Positions 1 through 6,044 are shown, counted from the stretch's first letter. The stretch: DNA of 6,201 bases from Pelomicrobium sp036803785 (GCF_036803785.1 NZ_DAIRTR010000155.1:1-6201); one strand, 5' to 3'. Notes: generated by a model from the sequence alone, not told the origin. Translations and numbers: made by a program.

Positions 1-74
1 GGCTTGCGCCTCGCTTCACATCGCTTGCGCGATGTGAGCCTTCGTTGCGGCTGGCCCGCGCCGCGGGCCAGCCG
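1..74 (-). repeat. Cluster of GC-rich hairpins abutting the tRNA-Phe break
   Basis: Three inverted repeats fill the space between the tRNA half and the window edge. The largest is a perfect palindrome with arms CGGCTGGCCCGCG (48-60) and CGCGGGCCAGCCG (62-74) around one base, and it begins exactly where tRNA similarity ends. The second pairs 17-24 with 29-36 and, past a one-base bulge at 16, 13-15 with 37-39. Read on the minus strand its loop is GCAA, a GNRA tetraloop. The third (1-10) is GGC-GCAA-GCC on the minus strand and may continue beyond the window. The identical loops and the shared 8-mer GCTTGCGC (2-9 and 23-30, plus strand) suggest a repeated unit. This could be a REP-like repeat, the end of a small mobile element or a structured RNA segment. 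I cannot assign it to a named family. Confidence 0.6.
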
Positions 75-109
75 TCAGTCCGCTGCTCTACCAACTGAGC
101 TACCTAAGC
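75..109 (-). pseudogene. tRNA-Phe 5' half, interrupted in the anticodon
   Basis: Read on the minus strand, 35 bases fit the tRNA consensus position by position: acceptor strand GCTTAGG, bases 8-9 TA, D stem GCTC/GAGC around the loop AGTTGGTA, base 26 A, anticodon-stem strand GCGGA, then CTGA (positions 32-35). GCGGA-CTGA is the usual lead-in to the GAA anticodon of tRNA-Phe in beta- and gammaproteobacteria. From position 36 onward the expected AAA and TCCGC are missing; a GC-rich palindrome follows instead. No 3' half (TCCGC, T-arm GGTTCGA, acceptor CCTAAGC) occurs in the remaining 74 bases. A tRNA-Val(GAC) reading would keep one more base but also lacks the pairing stem strand. It is called a pseudogene because no complete tRNA is visible; a 3' half further left would change that. 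Confidence 0.75.
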
Positions 110-124
110 CCGCGAATAGCTGAG

Positions 125-154
125 ATTATACCGGGAATGTTGGTGGCGGGTTAA
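125..154 (-). promoter_or_regulatory. Sigma70-type promoter of the tRNA-Phe gene
   Basis: On the minus strand a perfect TATAAT (-10) lies at 130-125. A TTAACC (-35, four of six matches to TTGACA) lies at 154-149, with an 18-base spacer. The start of transcription would fall near 117, about eight bases before the tRNA 5' end. The stretch before the tRNA is GC-rich (CGCGG), as is common for stable-RNA promoters. This intact promoter implies that the tRNA half is, or recently was, transcribed. Confidence 0.7.
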
Positions 155-156
155 GG

Positions 157-176
157 CCGCCGGGCACCCCCGGCGG
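157..176 (-). terminator. Hairpin between the DUF294 gene and the tRNA promoter
   Basis: CCGCCGGG (157-164) and CCCGGCGG (169-176) form a perfect 8-bp stem with a 4-base loop. It sits 49 bases past the stop codon of the DUF294 gene and directly upstream of the tRNA -35 box. No U-run follows (the next minus-strand bases are CCTTAACCC), so it is at best a weak or Rho-assisted terminator, or an mRNA 3'-end stabiliser separating the two transcripts. Confidence 0.4.
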
Positions 177-225
177 TCAGCCGGGATGGTCCCTCCTGCG
201 CCGCCATTCGCATGTAACAAGTGGC

Positions 226-1695
226 TCAGAAGAGGGAGTGGAGCCGGAAGTGGTAGCGCACGATCTCTTTGAGCTCCCGCACCACCCGCAGGCTTTCCTT
301 GAGCTGATAGCGCTCCAGGGGGGTCAGCGTCTGCGGTGCCACGTAATTGTCCGCGACTCCCCCGCTTCTCAGGCACTCGAGCCCCACCTTCAAGCGCAGC
401 GCAAGCAGGGTCTCGTAGGTCTGGCGCAGGGCTTCACCGAAACGCTGGTCGAAGACCCGGTGGTGCTCCAGTTGGCGAGTGCGCTGAAAGGTGTTGGTCT
501 CGGTCAGGCCGCTGTGCAAAGCAAGGCTGCGCACGCCGTGAACCACCGGAAAGAGCCCCGCTTTCTTGAGGTCCAACATGCCCCGGTGCTCACCCTTTTT
601 TTCCAGCCGCAGCCGGCTGAGGAAGCCGAGCGCATCGCCGAACATTTCCACCGGCTGGGCGAACTTGGCGCAGAAAGCGTCGTTCGCCCGAGCGAGCGCC
701 AGCACTCGCTCCTTCGCCCGAGTGAGCAGCTCCAGATGCCCGGCAACGGGCGTTGCATCGAGGAAAATCGCCAAATCCAGCACCGCAGCCCCGTCTGCCC
801 GCCGCACCCAGGAGGCAATCTCCTCCCGAAAGACAGAAAGGGGCTTCGCCCATTGGGGATTGCGCGCCATGACGCCGCCGGGACATGGGGGCCAGCCCAG
901 TGCCTCCAGGGTATCCGACAAAGCCGTGCCGGCCGAGGCAAGCTCGGCCGGCGAGATCCCATCGCGGCCGATGAGCCCGTTGTCTTGGTCCGTGCGCAGC
1001 AGCTGCTCTCCACGCCCCTCGCTTCCCATGACCACGAGGCACAGCTGACTGTGAAGCGGCGCAGGCACCACCAGGTCGAAGAGCCGGGCGTAGACGCGCC
1101 GGTGTAATCCGCTCACGAGGCGTGCCAGGGGTTCAACATGGATACCCCCGCGGAAGAGATCGTCGAGCAGCCGATCGATCCTGGCTACCACGGTCTTGAG
1201 CTCGGCAAGGCTCTGCGCAGCACCGATGCGCGTGGCCACCACCAAGGAGTGATCGGCGAGAAAGGAGAGCAGCCGCACCTGCTCCAGCACGCCGGTGATC
1301 TCGCCGTCGCGCACCACCACCAGCCGCTGAATCGAGCGTTCGGACATGAGGGCCAGGGCCGTGGCGAGGGTCTCCTGGGCGCCTACCGTTACCAGGTCGA
1401 AGGTGGCGAAGCGGGCAAGGGGCGTAGCGGTCGGATCCGCTCCCTGTGCCAGGGCCTCTCGCATATCGGTGGCGGTGAAGATCCCCACACGCGCCCCGTC
1501 CTGCACCAACAGCGAGGTGGCTCCCTGCGCTTTCATGAACCGGGCCGCCTGCGCGAGGCTCGCCGTGCCTGGCAGCAAGGCAGGCGGGTGTAGCGGCACG
1601 TCCGCCACGCGGGCGAGGAGCAGCGCTGCGAGCTCTGGACCGGCGTCGCCGGCCGGAGATTTAGAACCGTTGGAGGGCGGCGAGGAGGCGTGCAT
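226..1695 (-). CDS. CBS-domain DUF294 putative nucleotidyltransferase
   Basis: This 489-residue cytoplasmic protein has a tandem CBS pair (about 34-85 and 92-148), which in other proteins binds adenine nucleotides. It is followed by a GlnD-like DUF294 nucleotidyltransferase core, with G224-S225 and the acidic pair D236/D238 in the motif GSEGRGEQLLRTDQDNGLI, and a helical DUF294_C substrate-binding domain (about 345-487). The metal-binding acidic residues look intact, so activity is plausible, but the substrate is unknown; GlnD-type enzymes uridylylate proteins. Many relatives also carry an N-terminal cyclic-nucleotide-binding domain, which is absent here. The start at 1695 is chosen because AAGGA lies six bases upstream. 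The frame stays open to an ATG at 1917, but that would run through the actP terminator and into actP. The gene follows actP by 98 bases and precedes the tRNA-Phe half. Relatives are often seen beside SSS transporters, suggesting a role in transport control; this is inference. Confidence 0.88.
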   Translation of the reverse strand: MHASSPPSNGSKSPAGDAGPELAALLLARVADVPLHPPALLPGTASLAQAARFMKAQGATSLLVQDGARVGIFTATDMREALAQGADPTATPLARFATFDLVTVGAQETLATALALMSERSIQRLVVVRDGEITGVLEQVRLLSFLADHSLVVATRIGAAQSLAELKTVVARIDRLLDDLFRGGIHVEPLARLVSGLHRRVYARLFDLVVPAPLHSQLCLVVMGSEGRGEQLLRTDQDNGLIGRDGISPAELASAGTALSDTLEALGWPPCPGGVMARNPQWAKPLSVFREEIASWVRRADGAAVLDLAIFLDATPVAGHLELLTRAKERVLALARANDAFCAKFAQPVEMFGDALGFLSRLRLEKKGEHRGMLDLKKAGLFPVVHGVRSLALHSGLTETNTFQRTRQLEHHRVFDQRFGEALRQTYETLLALRLKVGLECLRSGGVADNYVAPQTLTPLERYQLKESLRVVRELKEIVRYHFRLHSLF

Positions 1696-1700
1696 GCCGG

Positions 1701-1719
1701 TTCCTTGGGGAATTTCCCC
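1701..1719 (-). promoter_or_regulatory. Palindrome and ribosome binding site of the DUF294 gene
   Basis: The minus strand reads GGGGAA-A-TTCCCC (1719-1707), a perfect 6-bp inverted repeat around one base, followed at once by AAGGAA (1706-1701), the Shine-Dalgarno sequence for the ATG at 1695. The symmetry fits a dimeric repressor operator. As RNA it could fold into a 5-bp hairpin touching the ribosome binding site. Neither role is demonstrated; the AAGGA element is the firmer part. Confidence 0.4.
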
Positions 1720-1731
1720 CGGCCATAACCC

Positions 1732-1739
1732 TTTATATA
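1732..1739 (-). promoter_or_regulatory. Possible -10 element for the DUF294 gene
   Basis: Just past the actP terminator the minus strand reads TATATAAA (1739-1732), containing TATAAA, five of six matches to TATAAT. Transcription from here would give a leader of about 30 bases that includes the GGGGAA/TTCCCC palindrome. At the proper distance upstream there is only the terminator stem and no recognisable TTGACA, so this would be a weak or activator-dependent promoter. Confidence 0.25.
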
Positions 1740-1740
1740 A

Positions 1741-1770
1741 CGAAAAGCACCGGAGAGTCCTCCCCGGTGC
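1741..1770 (-). terminator. Intrinsic terminator after actP
   Basis: Starting 24 bases past the actP stop codon, GCACC (1747-1751) pairs with GGTGC (1766-1770). The stem extends through GGAG (1752-1755) and CTCC (1760-1763), with two bulged bases. On the minus strand the stem is followed by TTTTCGTTAT, a broken but U-rich tail. This fits a Rho-independent terminator ending the yjcH-actP transcript and makes the downstream DUF294 gene a probable separate unit. Confidence 0.7.
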
Positions 1771-1793
1771 AGAGCGTCGCGCTGGATCCGCTC

Positions 1794-3470
1794 TCAGTGG
1801 GCCGCCGCGCGCGTCGCGCCGATGCCAGTCTGGGAGCGTACGAACTGGGCCTCGAAAGCTTCCGCTTCCCGCTGCGCCCTCGGGCTGCGGTCCAGGACCG
1901 ACATGAGCCAGGTGCAAGCAAACGCGGCCGTCATGGAAAACAGCGCCGGGTACTTATACGGGAAGATCGCCGTCTTGTTGCCCAGCACGTCCACCCATAC
2001 CGTGGGGCCAAGGATCACCAGGACCACCGCCGTCCCGAGCCCCACGAAGCCGCCGTAGAACGCGCCCTTGGTGGTCAGCCCGCGCCAGAACATGGACAAG
2101 AACAGTACGGGGAAGTTGGCGCTCGCGGCGATGGCGAACGCGAGCCCCACCATGAAGGCGATGTTTTGCTTCTCGAACAGGATGCCGAGGATGATGGCGA
2201 GTATCCCCAGCACCAAAGTGGCGATCTTGGACACTCGGATCTCCGTGCGCTCATCCACCCGGCCTTTTCTCCATACCGAGGCGTAGAGATCGTGGCTCAC
2301 CGCGGAGGCGCCGGCCAAGGTCAGTCCCGCCACCACCGCCAGGATGGTGGCGAAGGCCACCGCGGAAATAAAGCCCAGGAAAAGGCTGCCACCGACCGCG
2401 TTCGCCAGATGCACGGCCGCCATATTGCTGCCTCCCACCAGGGCACCCGTGGCGGTCAGGAAGGCGGGATTGGTGCTCACGAACACGATGGCACCGAAGC
2501 CGATGATGAAGGTGAGGATGTAGAAGTAGCCGATGAAGCCGGTGGCGTAGAAAACGCTCTTGCGTGCCTCCTTGGCGTCCGCCACGGTGAAGAAGCGCAT
2601 CAGAATATGGGGCAATCCCGCGGTGCCGAACATGAGGGCCATGCCCAAAGAGATGGCGGACACCGGATCTGACACCAAGGTGCCGGGAGACATGATGGCT
2701 TCATGCTTGGCGTGCACCTCCACGGAGGTGGCAAACAGAGCCTCCAGGCTGAAACCGTAGTGGTAGAGCACCATGAAGGCCATGAAGCTCGCGCCGGAGA
2801 GTAACAACACCGCCTTGATGATCTGCACCCAGGTGGTGGCCAGCATACCCCCGAACATGACGTACATGACCATCAGCACTCCCACTAGGATGACGGCGTA
2901 GGCGTAGGGCAGCCCGAACAGGAGCTGGATCAACTGCCCCGCCCCCACCATCTGGGCGATGAGATAGAGCGCCACGGTGGTGAGGGTGCCGCAGGCTGCC
3001 AGGCTGCGGATCGGAGTCTGCTGCAAGCGGTAGGAAGCCACGTCGGCGAAAGTGTACTTGCCCAGGTTGCGCAGTCGTTCCGCGATCAGGAACAGGATCA
3101 CCGGCCAGCCCACCAGGAAGCCGATCGAGTAAATGAGCCCGTCGTAACCCGAGGTGTAGACCAGGGCCGAGATGCCCAAGAAAGAGGCGGCGGACATGTA
3201 GTCGCCGGCGATGGCGAGGCCGTTCTGGAAGCCGCTGATGCCGCCGCCAGCAGCATAGAAGTCATCCGCCGAGCGGGTACGCTTTGCCGCCCAGTAGGTG
3301 ATACCCAGGGTCGCGACGACGAAGGCCAGGAACATGACGATGGCCTCCACGTTGACCGGCTGCCGCTTGACTTCCCCCTCGAGAGTGCCTGCGGCGAGGG
3401 TGAACCCCGGTCCGGCCAGGGTAAGGGCTGCCGCCAGGGGCCATTGCAACACGTCAGGTAAGGGTCTCAT
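1794..3470 (-). CDS. actP: Acetate permease ActP, sodium/solute symporter family
   Basis: This inner-membrane symporter of the SSS family (SLC5-like) imports acetate and related short-chain acids by cation coupling. The 558-residue protein matches my recall of E. coli ActP (549 residues) over almost its whole length. Examples are AIAGDYMSAASFLGISAL (87-103), GWPVILFLIAERLRNLGKYT (121-140), the MFGTAGLPHILMRFFTV block (280-296), FATILAVVAGLTLAGASAVS (373-392) and the C-terminal FVRSQTG. An N-terminal hydrophobic stretch (about 10-27) resembles the family's cleavable signal-like segment, followed by around 13 membrane segments. ATG 3470 is chosen because AAGGAG (3484-3479) lies eight bases upstream and the codon overlaps the yjcH stop as ATGA. 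The open frame continuing upstream to 3812 is only the shadow of yjcH. No frameshift or missing segment is seen. The exact substrate within short monocarboxylates cannot be read from sequence. Confidence 0.96.
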   Translation of the reverse strand: MRPLPDVLQWPLAAALTLAGPGFTLAAGTLEGEVKRQPVNVEAIVMFLAFVVATLGITYWAAKRTRSADDFYAAGGGISGFQNGLAIAGDYMSAASFLGISALVYTSGYDGLIYSIGFLVGWPVILFLIAERLRNLGKYTFADVASYRLQQTPIRSLAACGTLTTVALYLIAQMVGAGQLIQLLFGLPYAYAVILVGVLMVMYVMFGGMLATTWVQIIKAVLLLSGASFMAFMVLYHYGFSLEALFATSVEVHAKHEAIMSPGTLVSDPVSAISLGMALMFGTAGLPHILMRFFTVADAKEARKSVFYATGFIGYFYILTFIIGFGAIVFVSTNPAFLTATGALVGGSNMAAVHLANAVGGSLFLGFISAVAFATILAVVAGLTLAGASAVSHDLYASVWRKGRVDERTEIRVSKIATLVLGILAIILGILFEKQNIAFMVGLAFAIAASANFPVLFLSMFWRGLTTKGAFYGGFVGLGTAVVLVILGPTVWVDVLGNKTAIFPYKYPALFSMTAAFACTWLMSVLDRSPRAQREAEAFEAQFVRSQTGIGATRAAAH

Positions 3471-3775
3471 TTTTTGAACTCCTTCACGATCTCGTTCATG
3501 AGGGCATCGAACTCGGTGTTGGCGCGGTACACATAGACGCCCGTCAGGACGAAGGCTACGACGATGATGCCGATACCGATCGGAATGCCCACGGTGGTCA
3601 CTCCGCTGCCCAAGGGGCGTCCCAGGAGGGTGGGATCGAAGGCGATCGCCAAGATGAAGGCGAAATAGATGGCCAGCATGATCGCCGCCAGTGCCCAGGC
3701 GAAGCGGGATCGCCGGGTCACCAGCGCCTGGTAGCGGGGATCGCGAGCGATTTTGATCAGCAGTTCGTCGGTCAT
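3467..3775 (-). CDS. yjcH: DUF485 inner-membrane protein, YjcH-like
   Basis: This small membrane protein (102 residues) belongs to the DUF485 family, almost always encoded directly upstream of actP-type symporters. It has a charged N-terminus containing the family-typical DPRYQALVTRRSRFAW (12-27). Two hydrophobic segments follow (about 28-48 and 60-82), then a charged C-terminal tail ending EIVKEFKK. Its biochemical role is unknown; conserved pairing suggests it assists the transporter's assembly or activity. The start at 3775 has GAGGAGG (3789-3783) seven bases upstream. Its TGA overlaps the actP ATG by four bases (ATGA), so translation of the two is probably coupled. An A6 run precedes the stop. 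The kinase gene ends 72 bases upstream, with no clear promoter between. Confidence 0.93.
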   Translation of the reverse strand: MTDELLIKIARDPRYQALVTRRSRFAWALAAIMLAIYFAFILAIAFDPTLLGRPLGSGVTTVGIPIGIGIIVVAFVLTGVYVYRANTEFDALMNEIVKEFKK

Positions 3776-3803
3776 GATGCGTCCTCCTCACAGCCAAAGG
3801 GCA

Positions 3804-3818
3804 CTGCCGCAACGGCAG
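3804..3818 (-). other. Small hairpin between the kinase gene and yjcH
   Basis: CTGCCG (3804-3809) and CGGCAG (3813-3818) form a 6-bp stem with a 3-base loop in the 72-base gap between the kinase stop codon and the yjcH start. No U-run follows, so intrinsic termination is unlikely. It may act as a processing or stability element that sets different levels of regulator and transporter mRNA. No convincing -10/-35 pair was seen in this gap. Confidence 0.35.
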
Positions 3819-3847
3819 CCACGAGGGCGCACCTTAGCTGGCCAAGC

Positions 3848-5275
3848 TTACGCGGGGCTTACGCCAGTGCTGTCCGCTTCTAAGCCGGGCGGGAAGGCCA
3901 CGCTCACTCGGGTGCCTATCCCTGCCGGATTGGACTCCAACGAAATCGAAGCGCCGTGGGCCTCGGCGATGCTGCGCACGATGGCAAGCCCCAGGCCGGA
4001 GCCCTCCTCTCCCGTGCCCAGCACGCGGTAGAAACGCTCGAAGACGAGCGCTCGCTCCTTGGGATCGATGCCAATGCCGGTATCCTCCACCTGGAGCACG
4101 ACCTGGGGCCGGGCGAGCACCCGTACCGTGATGCTCCCGGGCGGCGGCGTGTAACGGAGAGCGTTGTCCACCAGATTGCTCGTGAGCTCGCGCAGCAGCG
4201 CTCCGTGGCCTCGAACGATGGCTTGAGGCTGCTCGCATTCGAAGCCCAGTTCGAGCCCTTTTTCCACGGCCCGGTCATAGAACTCGGCCACAGTCTCTCG
4301 CACGAGCGGCACTAGATCGAGGCGCACGAAGGGGACGCCAGCGCCGGTCGCCTCGGCGCGGGCCAAGGCGAGCAACTGACTCACCAGGCGGCTCGCCTGT
4401 TGCGCGCTGGCGGCGATCTGCTCGAGGGAAGCCTTTAGCTCTGGCGCCGGGTCAAGACGCAATGCGAGCTGGGCCTGGGTCTTGAGCCCCGCCAGGGGCG
4501 TGCGCATCTGGTGGGCGGCATGGGAGACGAAACGCTGCTGCGCCTGAAGCAGCCGCTCGAGACGGGCGATCAGCTCGTTCATGGCAAGCACCACGGGTCT
4601 GATCTCCTCGGGCGCCTGATCCTGATCGATGGGGCGCAGCCGGTCGGGATGCGTTTCCCGGATGTCCCGCTGCAGCCGCTCCAGGGGCTGCAAGCCCCGC
4701 CGCAACGCCCATAAGACCAGCAGCATGGCGAAGGGAACGATCAAGAACTGGGGCAGGATGATGCCGCTGACGATGGACGAAGCCAGGCGGTCGCGGCGCT
4801 CCGTGGTCTCTCCCACCAGAATCACCAAGGCCGGGGACTCCGCTGCCCCCGGCACGGGCCTCAAAGCGTACGCCAGCCGGGCGTGCCGCCCGTGGAAGCG
4901 CCCGTTTTCGAAGCGCACCCGCGCTTCCGGCTCGACTGGCCGGGAGATCGCCGGCGCTGCTTCCCCCGCAAGCACCGTGCCGTCCCGGCTGCTCACCTGA
5001 TAGAACGTCTGTAAGCCGTCCGGGCTCGCCGGGGTGGCGGTCGATTCTGTCGCCGGGTCCGCCAGGAAGAGCCGCCCATCCCGCCAGCGAAGACGCTCTT
5101 GCAGCAGGTGCAGGCGTGCTTCCAATTCCTGGTCGTAGGCTTGGTCAGCGATGGCGTGGGCCACAAAGTAGGTCACCACCACCGACAGGGGCCAGACCAA
5201 GAGCAGGGGCAAAAACATCCAATCGAGGATTTCGATGAACAGGGATCGGACCGGCGGACGGGACTCAGCGGGCAT
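3848..5275 (-). CDS. TctE-like membrane sensor histidine kinase
   Basis: This is the sensor half of a two-component system, 475 residues. It has a first membrane helix (about 20-40), an extracytoplasmic sensing region of about 125 residues resembling the 2CSK_N domain of TctE-type kinases, and a second helix (about 168-191). A HAMP-like linker leads to the dimerisation/phosphoacceptor helix with H255 in SHAAHQMRTPLAGL. The ATPase domain has an N-box NLVDNALRY (N371), a G1 box DTGIGI (398-403), an F-box FERFYR and a G2 box GSGLGLAIV (425-433). All catalytic boxes are present, so it should be an active kinase. ATG 5275 has GAGG six bases upstream and lies inside the end of the response regulator gene (11-bp overlap). 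The stop is TAA at 3850-3848. Its ligand is unknown; TctE itself responds to tricarboxylates, but the actP neighbour suggests a short-chain acid or a related metabolic cue. That is inference. Confidence 0.93.
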   Translation of the reverse strand: MPAESRPPVRSLFIEILDWMFLPLLLVWPLSVVVTYFVAHAIADQAYDQELEARLHLLQERLRWRDGRLFLADPATESTATPASPDGLQTFYQVSSRDGTVLAGEAAPAISRPVEPEARVRFENGRFHGRHARLAYALRPVPGAAESPALVILVGETTERRDRLASSIVSGIILPQFLIVPFAMLLVLWALRRGLQPLERLQRDIRETHPDRLRPIDQDQAPEEIRPVVLAMNELIARLERLLQAQQRFVSHAAHQMRTPLAGLKTQAQLALRLDPAPELKASLEQIAASAQQASRLVSQLLALARAEATGAGVPFVRLDLVPLVRETVAEFYDRAVEKGLELGFECEQPQAIVRGHGALLRELTSNLVDNALRYTPPPGSITVRVLARPQVVLQVEDTGIGIDPKERALVFERFYRVLGTGEEGSGLGLAIVRSIAEAHGASISLESNPAGIGTRVSVAFPPGLEADSTGVSPA

Positions 5276-5939
5276 TTTCGGCCTCGATGGAATAGCCGAG
5301 GCCGCGCACCGTGTGAATCCGCACGCCGCTGCCCTCTAGTTTCCTGCGCAGCCGGTGGACGTAGACCTCAATGGCGTTCTCGCTCACCTCGCCGCCCCAT
5401 TCGTACAAGTGCTCCAACAGTTGCCGCTTGCTCACCAGCCGGCCCGGGCGCCCGATCAGCGCTTCCAAGAGGGCCAGCTCCCGGGCCGAAAGATCGATAG
5501 GCTTTCCGGCGATGAAACCCTGGCGAGCGGTCGGGTCGAAGGCCAGGCTTCCCAGCGCGATCACGCGAGGCGCGCCGCATAGCCCCCGGCGCAATAGCGC
5601 CCGTACCCGGGCTTCCAGCTCAGCCAGCTCGAAGGGCTTGGTGAGGTAATCGTCGGCGCCGCCGTCGAGCCCCCGGACCCGGTCCTCGGTCCCGTCCAGG
5701 GCGGTGAGGATCAGGACGGGAGTGCGCTGATCGCGCGCCCTCAGGCGGGAGAGCACTTCCAAGCCCGGCAGCCGGGGCAGGCCCAGGTCGAGGATCAGCA
5801 GGTCATAGCGGTGGGCGGCGAGGGCGGCGTCGGCCGCGGGACCGGTCTCGACCCAGTCCACGGCGTAACCGGATTGGCGAAGCGCGCGCGCCAGCCCGTC
5901 GCCCAGGATACGATCGTCCTCCGCCAGCAGGATGCGCAC
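5265..5939 (-). CDS. OmpR-family response regulator (TctD/QseB-like)
   Basis: This DNA-binding response regulator (224 residues) is partner of the adjoining kinase. The receiver domain (1-115) has the acidic pocket E7-D8-D9, phosphoacceptor D51 in LILDLGLP, T79 and K101 (TKPF). A winged-helix DNA-binding domain (about 130-220) contains LSARELALLEALI and ends in the classic RIHTVRGLGYSIE. The start is GTG at 5939, giving VRILLAEDD, the usual beginning for the family. The purine-rich GGAAGG (5955-5950) sits ten bases upstream, slightly far but acceptable. The only in-frame ATG, at 6098, would cross the groL terminator and enter groL. The 3' end overlaps the kinase start by 11 bp, a sign of translational coupling. 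Likely targets are its own operon and the downstream yjcH-actP genes; no binding site was identified. Confidence 0.93.
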   Translation of the reverse strand: MRILLAEDDRILGDGLARALRQSGYAVDWVETGPAADAALAAHRYDLLILDLGLPRLPGLEVLSRLRARDQRTPVLILTALDGTEDRVRGLDGGADDYLTKPFELAELEARVRALLRRGLCGAPRVIALGSLAFDPTARQGFIAGKPIDLSARELALLEALIGRPGRLVSKRQLLEHLYEWGGEVSENAIEVYVHRLRRKLEGSGVRIHTVRGLGYSIEAENAR

Positions 5940-5991
5940 GGACCGAAACCCTTCCTCCTCGGGCCAAGTGCCGGGCCCTTTGTTTCTATCT

Positions 5992-6020
5992 ATTATGGGT
6001 GGCGGCGGAAAAGGAAACAA
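5992..6020 (-). promoter_or_regulatory. Candidate promoter of the two-component operon
   Basis: The minus strand shows CATAAT (5997-5992, five of six to TATAAT) preceded, after 17 bases, by TTGTTT (6020-6015, three of six to TTGACA). Transcription would start near 5985, leaving a leader of about 45 bases before the GTG. The -35 box is formed by the U-tract of the groL terminator, so the two signals overlap. The weak -35 would suit activator dependence. Confidence 0.4.
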
Positions 6021-6044
6021 AAAGCCCCGCTCTCGCGGGGCTTT
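6011..6044 (-). terminator. Intrinsic terminator of groL
   Basis: AAAGCCCCGC (6021-6030) and GCGGGGCTTT (6035-6044) make a perfect 10-bp stem with a TCTC loop (GAGA on the minus strand). On the minus strand the stem runs directly into a U-rich tail, TTTTTGTTTCC. It starts 50 bases past the groL stop codon. This is a textbook strong Rho-independent terminator for the groL transcript. The A/U flanks on both sides might also let it act on plus-strand transcripts, but none is evident. Confidence 0.92.

Noticed and set aside
1..79. Group I intron in the tRNA-Phe anticodon loop
   Set aside because: Cleavage after U33 would need an internal guide sequence such as GGUCC to pair with GGACU, and none occurs in the 74 bases available. 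No other group I core element was recognised. An intron of another kind is not excluded.
183..193. GGGA/TCCC mini inverted repeat downstream of the DUF294 gene
   Set aside because: A 4-bp stem is expected by chance in GC-rich DNA.
238..1107. Long open frame on the plus strand opposite the DUF294 gene
   Set aside because: It is antisense to a gene with clear domains. The translation is rich in His, Gln, Arg and Gly with no recognisable domain, as expected for a shadow frame in GC-rich DNA.
1696..1917. Upstream extension of the DUF294 protein to an ATG at 1917
   Set aside because: It would run back through the actP terminator and overlap actP by over 120 bases, and its Arg/Gly/Pro-rich translation looks non-coding. 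The ATG at 1695 has a good ribosome binding site.
1767..2672. Long open frame on the plus strand opposite actP
   Set aside because: The translation is low-complexity, full of His, Gly, Glu and Arg, and lies antisense to a gene matching ActP throughout. It also starts within the actP terminator hairpin.
3471..3812. Upstream extension of ActP to an ATG at 3812
   Set aside because: The extra 114 residues are the wrong-frame reading of yjcH, and E. coli ActP has about the length given by the start at 3470.
3804..3818. Hairpin as an intrinsic terminator between the kinase gene and yjcH
   Set aside because: The stem is only 6 bp and no U-run follows on the minus strand, so read-through into yjcH-actP is expected.
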